From: Macrosoma leucophasiata | Taxonomy: Eukaryota; Arthropoda; Insecta; Lepidoptera; Hedylidae | DNA: 64,000 nt | Direction: 5' to 3' | Assembly (NCBI GenBank): GCA_036365455.1 | Contig: JAWQUS010000030.1 | Coordinates: forward strand, 1,426,001 to 1,490,000 | Part shown: positions 34,901 to 40,598 of the stretch, piece after piece | How positions within the stretch are numbered: the stretch's first letter is position 1 | Layout: every line of letters begins with the position of its first letter | Position numbers and translations under genes: made by a program | The notes under the pieces: model-generated | What the model saw: the letters and a program-made list of their open reading frames with translations, nothing else | What the model was told of the DNA's origin: nothing | Database searches by the model: none

Positions 34901-37900
34901 GAAAAATTGGTGGTCAAACCATTCCAACTGGGCGGTAGAAAAAATAAACTAAATGAAACTACCGCCACTGCGATTGCCAATCCGCCTGTAAATTAAAAAA
35001 AATACGCTTACACTCACAGCCCCACAGTAGGTACAAACCTGTGTCGTGGGTGCCGTTGTACACATACATCACATAGACAAACACCCAGACCCGAAATAAG
35101 TATCTGTAGGCCATACAAATATTTATCCCGCTGCGGGGATCGAACCCGCGACCTTTCGAATCAAACGGTCATCTCACACCGTTGGACTAAAATGTTTGTA
35201 TGGCTTTCAGATATTTGTTTTGGGTCTGGGTGTATGTGTATGTGTTCGTATGTGTACAACGGCACTCACGACACCGGTTTATACCTAATGTGGGGCTGTG
35301 AGTGTAAGCGTATTTTATTATTTATTTGTTTATATTTGGGGAAGGCTTTGTCCAGCGGTGAACCTCTTTTGGCTAGTGTTGATGAATCTATGCACGATGG
35401 CCACCATCAAGAAATTATATCAATGATACCCAGTTCTACCCACGTCAACAGGCGTGATGGCGAATTAATTGGTCAGGGAAGCATAGCGCAACGGACTGTG
35501 TAATTAGTGTGTAGAAACAGTTAAATTTCGCCGGCGCGAGCGTCACAATATTGGCAACAGCCGGCGTGCTATGATTATTGAAAATAATTCGAAACACAGC
35601 CAAAAAAGAGCTAAGAGTGTGAGTTGAGCTCTCTGAGTTGAACTATCTCTGACAGCTATTTTACTCACTCACTCTTACCCTTCTCCCACGTTAGGAAAAT
35701 GTGTAATGTCACTATGGATTTTCACCCTATCCATTTAATTCACACAGCCGAAAAACATAGATGGTCTATGAAAAATGTCCACTGAGGACAAAAGCCTCCT
35801 CATATTCAGGATATGCCATAATTGCCTCGCTGGGCTTGCAGGTTGGCACCTTTTGGTTGGTTGTCACAGTGGCGGTAGTCATATTTATATTACGGTATGC
35901 CGCCATATTGGAATGGTTTGACCGCCATTTATCACTCCAGACGAAAGACATCCAATGCTGGATAAAGCCTTCCCCAAAGACGCTTACAACAGTGTTATGC
36001 GTCATTTGGAGAGAATATGCCATTATCGCCACCATTGGCATTTTCTGACATATTCTAAACATGTTATGCGATTTTTAATTTATTTTCCATAAAAGCTTTC
36101 ACCGCCTCAAGTAATTAGTATCAATTTTGTGTAATAAGTGTGTGGAAACAGTTCAAGTTCGACGAGAGCGGGCGTCGCGATATTGGCAACGGCCGGCGTG
36201 CACTATGATTTATCGAATATATTTAATCCGTCCGGTCTTTGAGCCTTCACCTTGAGAGCTACACTTGAAGGGATCTTAATATATCCTCAGTATATCGATT
36301 AAGACACTTGATTATTTGAATTGGTGTTTTTTTCATGTCATGAAGTGGCAAACAAGCATACAGCTTACATTGATGATAGTAACCTTTATACATCTACATG
36401 TAACATTTCAAAGGTACTCCAGAATATTATAATAAATCACAAAAGCCCTTGGATCCGCAAGTGCATCTATTTGCAGCGGCCAAACTTTGGCAATGCAACC
36501 AGACTAGACTACAGCAGAACTAATAAACTTATATATCAACACACACACGCTATTTAGATATTAATAACGTGACAATAACGTTACAATATATAAAAATTGC
36601 TGTTCGTTGGTCTCGCTAAAACTCGAGAACGGCTTTACCGATTTGGCTAATTTTAGTTTTGAATGATTTTTGGAAGTCCAGGGAAGGTTTAAAATGTGAG
36701 AAACAAGAAGAAATTGAAGGGATATTGTAAAAACCACAATTTTATTTTCCCATACAGATAGTCCGTATCTTATCAAACCTTTGACACATTATTTCATTCT
36801 CAGGCAATACGAAATTTGCCGAGTCAGCTAGTTTTAGATAAATATTATAAATGTATATTTATTAATGTATGGCCTTGTAATTTCCGGCACAGAGGCATAA
36901 CACCTTCGGCCTCAGCATATGCATTTTGACTTTGGTCTTTGTGGGTGCCTATAGGCTGCAGTCATCATTTAACATCAATATGAACTTCATGCTAGTTTGC
37001 CACTGCCATTACAAAAAAAAAAGTAATCTGTTCGTAAGTACTATGGTCGGAGGTTAGTACCTGCTTATGCTTTTGTCCAATTCCAAGACAATAACTTGCG
37101 CATCACCTAAGTTACAGTCCAAACTAAATCCGTCAGCTCGCGAGAAAAATATAACAATTGATTGTCTATTGTTATGCGAATATTTATAGGAATATGTCAT
37201 AATCGCTACGCTTGCATGCAGATCATAGAGCAACTCGGCCCACCAGACGCGGCGGACCGGAAGGGAGTAGCCATAGTCATTTTTTGCGAGGGGAAATACG
37301 TGTGACACACACTCACACTACAAAAATCGTCTATTACTACGAAACTCACACGTTGACTTTAACAAAATACGTAAACAATTTCACGCATACATTTAAATAA
37401 ATGGACGACAGGCGCAGGACCATTTGGTCTTGTACTTTGGCAGAGGGGAAATGAATGCATATGGCTACTCCCCTCCGGTCCGCCGCGGCCGGTGGCTCGT
37501 GTTGCTCCATGATGCGGATTGGTGATCGCGGCAGCGATAGTTTTACCGCAGGACGCTGCTGAACATCTTACGTTATTGCATTTCCTACCGCAATCGGAAT
37601 GGCATGACCCCCATTATTTGGTTGACTGGCTGTACTGGTGCAAGAATTATCTACCAGTAGAAGAAAATTCTTCCGCCAGTGGGCGATGAATCGTAATCAA
37701 AATATTGAAGCTATTCTTAAAATAATGATATAATTTATGACCGAGGTATTTATCGTGTTATAAGAAATCTTTCTCATCAGTCACCGCCATTCATCATCGG
37801 AGTAAGTTTCATTTAAAAACTTTAAAGTATCCACCCATTATTAAACTACATTAATATAAATAAACTCAGTCCATGACAAATAAACACGTGGCGTTCAAGC

Positions 37901-38004
37901 ATTAATCATAAAAATAAATAAAAAATGAAAGCGTGTCAAGACGGATTATAAAACACGTGTCAAACGCTCCAACCAACCTTTTTCTTGTGGGTTTTCTTGT
38001 TCAT
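16791..38004 (-). CDS. Gene 2: SET-domain SmydA-family protein lacking MYND (msta/SmydA-8-like)
   Basis: Ten exons join in frame: 37978-38004, 27543-27685, 24936-25073, 23584-23745, 22296-22485, 21548-21748, 20361-20593, 19212-19471, 17628-17731 and 16791-16931, total 1599 nt, 532 residues plus TGA. The N-terminus is Lys/Arg-rich then Glu-rich with no MYND cysteines. SET begins near residue 57 (RYLVATRDIRAGE). A Cys-rich insert follows (CTLICLGCY, CAGCKWPMC). AHACTPS at 244-250 stands where NHSCxPN is usual, then DLISLCYAY, post-SET C304/C306/C309 and a further Cys pair region (FRCPKC). The C-terminal helices match gene 1. It is a putative protein methyltransferase with a degenerate catalytic motif; substrate unknown. 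The first exon and the exon 4 donor are the least certain parts. Gene 1 lies 6.7 kb downstream on the same strand. Confidence 0.92.
17135..17213 (-). repeat. Family A fragment (3' end)
   Basis: AAACAAGCATGTAGTTCAC ... AAGTGATGACTGCAGCCTG, the 3' part only, in intron 9 of gene 2. Confidence 0.65.
17628..17731 (-). CDS. Gene 2 exon 9
   Basis: 104 bp, phase 1 to phase 0, acceptor TTCTTTAG and donor GAA|GTGAGT. It encodes ITLYELHAPLMVLTTRDF ... Confidence 0.9.
17797..18068 (+). repeat. Family A repeat, full length
   Basis: ACTGGTGGTAGAGCTCTAG to CATTACATAAAATAAA. It lies 65 bp upstream of the exon 9 acceptor in intron 8. Confidence 0.88.
18077..18481. mobile_element. Family K foldback element
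   Basis: The ends TTTTAAAATCAATCCGATCT and ACGTCGGGTTGATTTTAAAG pair, and pairing continues inward through GGTCGCTTTTTAGC / GCTAAAAAACGACC, about 45 bp in all. It carries the CCCGACGTTT/CCGTGGTC-type blocks repeated at 21290, 40150 and 53265. Confidence 0.75.
18752..19058 (+). repeat. Family F repeat, near full length
   Basis: GGCGTCGGGACGTGACGAT through AACGCGGGATGGGCAG and CCAAGCGTGGCGATTATGG to GGCTAGAATGATGACTG. In intron 8 of gene 2. Confidence 0.82.
19076..19196. mobile_element. Family H MITE, truncated
   Basis: It matches the element at 5885-6022 (ACATTTCACATCCTTCTC / GAGAAGGATGTGAAATGT arms) but lacks the right TIR. It ends about 15 bp from the exon 8 donor of gene 2. Confidence 0.78.
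19212..19471 (-). CDS. Gene 2 exon 8
   Basis: 260 bp, phase 2 to phase 1, donor GAG|GTGGGT. The acceptor CATCGACAG|G at 19472 is chosen because it is the only one that keeps phase; the AG at 19510 would read into TGA. It encodes helices (FENFIHKYRNVLHTNHYL ... SRLRG). Confidence 0.85.
19725..19800 (-). pseudogene. Decayed fragment of gene 2 exon 7 (3' part)
   Basis: On the plus strand TTGAGCAACATCTGCA matches TTAAGCAACATCTGCA of exon 7, and GACATAATATATCTACGACTG matches GACATGGTATATCCGCAGTC. It has diverged heavily and its spacing to the next remnant shows rearrangement. Confidence 0.6.
19905..20050 (+). mobile_element. Jockey/CR1-like LINE fragment
   Basis: The plus strand encodes LLKLYKAQVSPYLKYCSHLW and PKYQFGPLDPIQERAVRII, the conserved C-terminal part of Jockey/CR1-type reverse transcriptase ORFs. 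About 145 bp only, inside intron 7 of gene 2. Confidence 0.75.
20055..20205 (-). pseudogene. Decayed copy of gene 2 exon 7 (middle part)
   Basis: The minus strand encodes FDSVFHCPKC, matching FVSAFRCPKC of exon 7, then after a frame change DCLNNDYGYT matching HCLDNDCGYT. Stops and shifts disable it. Confidence 0.75.
20361..20593 (-). CDS. Gene 2 exon 7: post-SET and second Cys region
   Basis: 233 bp, phase 0 to phase 2, acceptor AATCTTGCAG and donor AAGAG|GTAAGG. It contains FFDCSCRRC, FRCPKC and HCLDNDC. Confidence 0.92.
20909..21003 (-). pseudogene. Two short decayed copies of gene 2 exon 6 (3' end)
   Basis: Plus-strand GTCTACGCGTAGCATGAT (20917) and TGTATGCGTAGCAAAGCAAG (20947) both match GTGTACGCGTAGCACAGCGAG of exon 6; the second continues to 21003 through a CTTGCGGGGAATGCGGC block matching CTTGTGGGGGGTGGCGGC. 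Confidence 0.65.
21023..21160 (-). pseudogene. Decayed copy of gene 2 exon 6
   Basis: The minus strand encodes AYLMTHDYTPSDTHDRS, matching AYLLAHACTPSTTHTDA of exon 6. The 3' part (GAGTAGCACAGCGAGATGGG on plus) matches nearly base for base. The donor GTGAG of exon 6 has become ATAAC. Confidence 0.82.
21231..21467. mobile_element. 237-bp TIR element in intron 6 of gene 2
   Basis: The ends GTAGAAATAAAATTTGCGG and CCGCAAATTGAATTTCTAC pair over 27 bp with two mismatches. It carries an inner CCCGACGTTTCGGTCG block shared with family K. Confidence 0.75.
21478..21535 (-). pseudogene. Probable further decayed scrap of exon 6
   Basis: TATACGCGTAGCAGGTCACC ... TCGTGTAGGACGGTGATAC on plus resembles the GTGTACGCGTAGCAC ... 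CTTGTGGGGGGTGGCG part of exon 6, with gaps. It directly abuts the real exon 6. Confidence 0.45.
21548..21748 (-). CDS. Gene 2 exon 6: SET core (AHACTPS)
   Basis: 67 codons, phase 0 on both sides, acceptor CTCTCTCTAG and donor CAA|GTGAGT. It is markedly GC-rich. It contains AHACTPS and DLISLCYAY. Confidence 0.92.
21874..22145 (-). repeat. Family D tRNA-derived SINE, degenerate head
   Basis: It shares ACGTAACTTCACGCCTGTAA and CACGATTCGCCGG with 13935-14247; the tRNA-like head near 22085-22140 has decayed. Confidence 0.75.
22296..22485 (-). CDS. Gene 2 exon 5: SET-I-like helical insert
   Basis: 190 bp, phase 2 to phase 0, acceptor CAATTTCAG and donor GAG|GTGAGA. It encodes CLLLKKADPAKWEAV through YDDEQIHTICGILE. 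Confidence 0.9.
22736..23087 (-). repeat. Family B SINE with 5S-rRNA-like head
   Basis: On the minus strand the head reads GGTTAAGCGATACGGGCGCG then GATGGGAGACCGC, resembling the internal control region of 5S rRNA genes. The body carries GTTAAGCCGTCGGTCCCGG and the tail ends in (ATT)n. In intron 4 of gene 2. Confidence 0.8.
23363..23550. repeat. Long perfect foldback: 72-bp arms, 44-bp spacer
   Basis: The left arm 23363-23434 and right arm 23479-23550 pair with one mismatch. The spacer contains GTGACCACGGCCGTCGC. It ends 33 bp beyond the exon 4 donor of gene 2. Confidence 0.92.
23584..23745 (-). CDS. Gene 2 exon 4: second half of Cys-rich insert
   Basis: 162 bp, phase 2 on both sides, acceptor TGTCCTCAG. 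To join exon 5 in frame the donor must be GAG|GCAGGT (GC donor at 23582-23583); the GT three bases on (after CAG) gives a stop in exon 5. It encodes CAGCKWPMCSSSCPG. Confidence 0.87.
23961..24018. repeat. Microsatellites (TG)n and (TATTTC)n
   Basis: A 19-nt TG run at 23961-23979, then about five repeats of a TATTTC hexamer at 23990-24018. Confidence 0.9.
24018..24175 (+). other. Short unrecognised open stretch after microsatellite
   Basis: 52 open codons (TEYGDGNAELAIKVVRASRY ...) ending TAG, directly after the hexamer repeat. Its protein-like composition suggests the C-terminus of some mobile-element ORF; I do not recognise it. Confidence 0.25.
24434..24715 (-). repeat. Family A repeat, full length
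   Basis: ATGTTATGGAAGTGG to CTACTACCAGTGA, in intron 3 of gene 2. Confidence 0.88.
24936..25073 (-). CDS. Gene 2 exon 3: SET start and first half of Cys-rich insert
   Basis: 138 bp, phase 2 on both sides, acceptor GTTGCCAG and donor CCAA|GTGAGT. It encodes YLVATRDIRAGEVIIEAPAL and ICLGCYRELDE. Confidence 0.92.
25080..25830. other. Gene 2 intron 2, distal part: unassigned
   Basis: No exon or clear repeat family was recognised. Confidence 0.4.
25836..26117 (-). repeat. Family A repeat, full length
   Basis: Poly-T then ATGTAATGGAAGTGGC to GCTCTACTACCAGT, in intron 2 of gene 2. Confidence 0.9.
26120..26820. other. Gene 2 intron 2: unassigned AT-rich sequence
   Basis: Nothing recognisable is seen apart from short A/T runs. 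Confidence 0.4.
26825..27000. repeat. Family L copy 5, best-preserved core
   Basis: On the minus strand the core has ACTTCGG / CCGAAGT acceptor-like ends, TAGCTTAGTGGTAAAGC (D-arm/A box) and GCAGGTTCGATTCCTGC (T-arm/B box). It is flanked by AAACGGAAAGAAAATTT / AAATTTTTCTTTCCGTTT inverted arms. Confidence 0.82.
27064..27394 (-). repeat. Family B SINE with 5S-rRNA-like head
   Basis: Same layout as 22736-23087, with a (ATT)n-type tail at the left and the 5S-like block near 27310-27350 on the minus strand. Confidence 0.8.
27543..27685 (-). CDS. Gene 2 exon 2: charged N-terminal region
   Basis: 143 bp, phase 0 to phase 2, acceptor TTTACAG|CAAAAG and donor CAG|GTTAGT. It encodes QKRRGKNDGRNKEN, then a Glu-rich stretch and KHSDVMGR, leading into SET. 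No ATG suits a start here, so an upstream exon is required. Confidence 0.88.
27700..28430. other. Inferred gene 2 intron 1: unassigned
   Basis: No gene or repeat family was recognised. Confidence 0.4.
28432..28577. mobile_element. 146-bp MITE with TAA target duplication
   Basis: TIRs CCCCCTTATTCATAAAC and GTTTATGAATAAGGGGG are perfect over 17 bp, flanked by TAA on both sides, consistent with PIF/Harbinger-type insertion. Confidence 0.9.
28581..30284. other. 1.7 kb without recognised gene
   Basis: AT-rich. 29230-29460 is somewhat GC-richer but has stops in all frames. No family match was seen. Confidence 0.4.
30285..30471. mobile_element. hAT-like MITE, 187 bp
   Basis: It starts CAGTGGCGTAG and ends CTACGCCAGAG, flanked by CCAAGGAG and CCAAGGTA, an 8-bp target duplication with two mismatches. 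Confidence 0.7.
30752..31089 (+). repeat. Degenerate repeat with (GTCT)n tract
   Basis: TTTGTCTGTCTGTCTGTCTG is followed by GATGAAACTTGGTA-type sequence typical of an old lepidopteran non-autonomous repeat. Edges are uncertain. Confidence 0.5.
31090..31512 (+). repeat. Repeat bounded by GGTTCCGTA and TACGGAACC blocks
   Basis: It starts AGGGTTCCGTATCTAAAAGG with a (TCTG)n patch and ends GTACGGAACCCTACGTGC ... TTGGCTGGTTTTT. I recognise the style as an abundant lepidopteran repeat; class not proved. Confidence 0.6.
31530..31690 (+). repeat. Family F repeat, 3' part
   Basis: CGCATAGCAGCGTCCCGGC through CCAAGCGTGGCAATTATGG to GACGTCTTTCGGATGTG, leading directly into the minisatellite. Confidence 0.78.
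31700..32080. repeat. GGTGGC/GTT-type degenerate minisatellite
   Basis: About 380 bp of GGTGGY and GTTGGTGGC variants, with a strong purine-rich plus strand. It begins exactly where a family F repeat would carry its GATGAT tail. Open frames on both strands here reflect composition, not genes. Confidence 0.92.
32318..32522 (+). repeat. Family Q repeat
   Basis: AGCCTGTGTGCTTTTATCC to GTTGCGGGCACAGCTAGTTT. The same unit recurs at 45762-45982. The CTAG-like end suggests a Helitron-type terminus, unproved. Confidence 0.7.
32523..33050. other. Mostly unassigned; scrap of family D body at about 32745-32990
   Basis: AACCGGCGAATCGTGGGT and the GTATTCCGCGAAGG block resemble the SINE D body. Confidence 0.4.
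33055..33159 (-). repeat. Family F fragment
   Basis: ACAGTGTTGTGCATTATC and GCCATAATCAT of family F, cut by the family E element at 33160. Confidence 0.65.
33160..33449 (+). mobile_element. Family E MITE, complete
   Basis: 290 bp with roughly 45-bp TIRs (GAGCAACTCGGCCCGCCGG ... / ... GGTGGCCCGTGTTGCTC). It follows TA, consistent with a TA target. Confidence 0.88.
33511..33735 (-). mobile_element. Family J LINE 3' end (Jockey/CR1-like)
   Basis: TTATGTCAAAGGATTGAAAG, GACGGGCCACCTGATGG and the CCTGAAGGACTC coding end, as in 43650-43905. Confidence 0.7.
34341..34675 (-). mobile_element. Family E MITE with an internal 30-bp insertion
   Basis: GAACAACACAGGCCACCGG to GGTGGCCCGCGTTGCTC, flanked by TA on both sides. 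An extra TCTATATGTACC ... block sits within the right TIR. Confidence 0.85.
34865..34985 (+). repeat. Family F fragment
   Basis: GCAGTCAGTCAACCGAA, CCATTCCAACTGGGCGG and GCGATTGCCAATCCGCC. Confidence 0.7.
34989..35190 (-). repeat. Family C tRNA-derived SINE
   Basis: Complete reverse copy from the AATACGCTTACACTCACA tail to the antisense head at 35185. Confidence 0.82.
35191..35325 (+). repeat. Family C SINE body/tail, head missing
   Basis: GTTTGTATGGCTTTCAGATA to GTGAGTGTAAGCGTATTTTA, directly abutting the reverse copy, making a head-to-head pair. Confidence 0.75.
35497..35590 (+). repeat. Family M repeat copy 1
   Basis: GTGTAATTAGTGTGTAGAAA ... ATTGGCAACAGCCGGCGTG. It is repeated at 36125-36215 in the same orientation. 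Confidence 0.65.
35760..36045 (-). repeat. Family F repeat, rearranged
   Basis: AAGACATCCAATGCTGGATA and CCAAAGACGCTTACAACAG in reverse orientation, plus a second partial block at 35765-35860. Confidence 0.7.
36125..36215 (+). repeat. Family M repeat copy 2
   Basis: GTGTAATAAGTGTGTGGAAA ... ATTGGCAACGGCCGGCGTG, matching 35497-35590. Confidence 0.65.
36583..36832 (-). repeat. Family P repeat
   Basis: Reverse copy of 9286-9542, ending AATTTGCCGAGTCAGCTAG. Confidence 0.7.
36868..37021 (+). repeat. Family A repeat, 3' half
   Basis: TGTATGGCCTTGTAATTTCC to GCCACTGCCATTAC with A tail. A further scrap in reverse is at 36332-36385. Confidence 0.78.
37228..37507 (+). mobile_element. Family E MITE, complete
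   Basis: 280 bp, GAGCAACTCGGCCCACCAG to GGTGGCTCGTGTTGCTC, preceded by TA. Confidence 0.87.
37510..37690 (-). repeat. Family F fragment
   Basis: GCGGATTGGTGATCGCGGC, CAGGACGCTGCTGAACATC and the CTACCAGTAGAAGAAAATTC hairpin. Confidence 0.75.
37978..38004 (-). CDS. Gene 2 exon 1 (inferred): nine-codon start exon
   Basis: ATG at 38002-38004 opens MNKKTHKKK, then donor AAG|GTTGGT, phase 0, fitting the phase-0 acceptor of exon 2 and continuing its Lys/Arg-rich character (KKK then QKRRGK). An acceptor-like TTTGTTTCAG ends at 38032, which would give 27 nt of 5'UTR in this exon. The implied intron is about 10.3 kb. Support is phase, composition and splice signals only. Confidence 0.55.
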
Positions 38005-38273
38005 GACGAATGTTTGGATTCAAAGTTGAAGCTGAAACAAAGAGTAGTAGTTTAATTCGGGATCAAAGTGTTCGGTAATGGCCGCCGACAGCTGCCAGCG
38101 CCACTCGCCATTGTGATGGCAAATTAGCTGTAACAATAATCGAGAATACGAACATCATATCAAGGATTCGCTGATAAATATAGCGCATTTTTTGTAGAAA
38201 TTGGCGATAATGTATGTTAGTTTTCGTTGCGAAGATGTTTAAAAAAACTGAAGCTAAACTATGTACCTTTTAT

Positions 38274-38666
38274 TCTTTAATGGAAGTGGTAAACACGCAT
38301 GCAGTTAACATTGATGTTAAGTGATGACTGCAGCCTATAGACACTTACACAAAGACCAAGGTCAAAATGCAGATGCGCTACCACTCCTGAGGCCTGAGGT
38401 GTTGTCACTGTGCCGGAAATTACAGAGCCATACATTACCACCTGACCGAAACACGAATGTGCTGAACACTACCATTTAGCGGCAAGTAAATTAGGATAAG
38501 GTTTTTTAACAATGTAGATTAAGCATAAACGTATCCAAACGTGTGCATATGAATTTCTGACTTGTAACTCTGTACTTATGTTATCAATAAATGATCTGTA
38601 TCTGTATCTGTAATGCGGTGGTGCCTACGCCCACGAACTCCGTTACTAGAGCTCTACCACTAGTTT
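38274..38666 (-). repeat. Family A repeat interrupted by a LINE 3'-end scrap
   Basis: Family A sequence is continuous from 38274 to about 38496 and from 38612 to 38666. In between is about 110 bp ending ATAAATGATCTGTATCTG, a 5'-truncated retroposon with a TATCTG-type tail. Confidence 0.78.
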
Positions 38667-38925
38667 TTTCTTTATGTCATAAGCTTGACAAACAAACATA
38701 CGAGCCACATGGTGGAAAGAGATCACTGTCGCCTATAAACATTCGCAACCTGGTGTTGCAACCTGGTGTTGCAAATGTTGAGAATGAGTTGCCAACGCAC
38801 TAACAATCACTCTTTTGACGCCAATTTTGAAGAACCCCATTTTGTAGCACCGAGGAAATACCTCAGAGGAGAGTTCGCCCCATAATTTACACGTTAGGGC
38901 AAAAACATCCTGTTTTTAATTTAAA
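38663..38925 (-). mobile_element. Family J LINE 3' end
   Basis: TTTATGTCATAAGCTTGACA to GGGCAAAAACATCCTG, matching the arms at 42945 and 43905, with a 17-bp duplication (CAACCTGGTGTTG twice near 38745). Confidence 0.7.
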
Positions 38926-38929
38926 AAAA

Positions 38930-39137
38930 TAATAATACGCTTACACTCACAGCCCCACAGTAGGTATAAACATGGTGTCGTTGGTGCCGTTGTACACATA
39001 CAACACAATAATGTATAAACACCCAGACCCGAAACAAATATCTGTAGGCCATACAAATATATGTCCCGGTGCGGGGATCGAACCCGCGACCCTTCGAATC
39101 AAACGGTCATCTCACACCGCTGGACTAAACGGGTCGT
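38930..39137 (-). repeat. Family C tRNA-derived SINE
   Basis: Complete reverse copy ending in ACTAAACGGGTCGTC; B box antisense at about 39075. Confidence 0.85.
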
Positions 39138-39139
39138 CA

Positions 39140-40590
39140 AAGAATGTCAATTAGACCTACTAGGTACCTAAAAATCTTCTTTTCTTTTTTAATTTTAGGG
39201 TTGTAGGGAAACTGATACCTAATATTGAAGAAATATCTTTAAAAACTTTTAGGTGAATATTTAAACCACGAGATTACGTTTTTAAACGATTTAATTCTGA
39301 CATCTACGAGTTAAGAATAATTGAGGATAGTAAATAAGAAATAGGCTCGTAAACATTTAATTACGGTATCCGGTCAAATTGCTTGACGTCCGAATGTTTT
39401 ATATGCATCCCAAATAGTGCGTAGGCGGCTAGTTTTATGGCGGAACGTCTTGACATACTGTCAGATATTCACGCGGAAAACGTAATAATGTTTCACTCAT
39501 TAATTTATATATTTATAAAACGCTGTTTGTTGTTTTTTTGCTGTAGTGATGATGTGGTTTAAGTGGTTTGGGAACCTGATACGTACTATTTTAGTTTTAA
39601 TAGTTAATGTTGCCTGACAGTGACAGCAAAAGTTTCTTGCTAAATCAAATCATCCAGAGGGAAAATCACACGTTCATATTCTTGTGTTATGAAAGTGGCA
39701 ACCAGCATAGAGTTCGCATTGATATTAAGTTACAGCTGAAGTTGCACATCTACACATAAACCAGAGAACGGTGTAGGTAGAACTAGGTAGGTGCTACGAA
39801 CGTCCAGTCTAAATATTGTACTTTCGATCGCCACTCGCATCTGCAAGGGCATCGCCAGCCGACGATAGGTATAGAGGGGCAGCAGAAAGACAATATAGCA
39901 ATTTTGCTTCTATGAGGACCAGGCCGCTAGCCGACTATTCACAGGGGCAGCAGAGAGAGGATGTAGCAGTTTGGCTTCTAGGGGGATAAGGTTGACCTGT
40001 TCTTACGGCACATATCAGTTTTTACTGTAAATTACGCTACTTTTTATTTCTAGAGAGGGGCAGCAACCCTTCCGTACCGACGCAACGCAACTCGACCGAT
40101 CCGCTATCATTGTCCCAATAACAAATGTCATTTAGGCTGCCCGGGATCACGAAAGATGAAAAGCAACCGAACCGTCGCGTCGGGTTGATTATAATAAAAT
40201 CATTTTAGTTTAATACGTGTTTACGCGTGATAAACCCATAAAATTAAATAGTTTTATTTAATAAATCGTGATTACTTTTTGGATTCATTACACATATCTT
40301 GAACTAAGTCTCAGAGAACTCATAGTCTGAAAATAAGCGATCATGCAAACCTTAATGGTTTGAATGATCGCTTATTTTAAGAAGCGAGCAAATCTTTTCG
40401 TTAAATATTTTATATTTTTTGTCCACAAAAGAATGGTACACATCAATACCTAGTCGCCATGCCTTTTCCCTAAACAATATTGTTTGTTTTCATGCAATGC
40501 GCACACTAATAGAAACAGAGTGTGTTATGACGGCAACCAAATGGCATGAAGGAGTCTGAGAACACAACATCATTTATTTACATCATTGGC
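39140..40590. other. 1.4 kb largely unassigned, one strong hairpin
   Basis: 39860-39990 holds a loose two-copy block (GAGGGGCAGCAGAAAGA / CAGGGGCAGCAGAGAGA). 40130-40205 is a family K scrap (CCGTCGCGTCGGGTTGATT). A hairpin lies at 40330-40378. Confidence 0.45.
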
Positions 40591-40598
40591 AACCCATA

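Noticed and set aside
34527..34952. Plus-strand frame of about 140 codons
   Set aside because: It is composed of a family E MITE end and a family F scrap.
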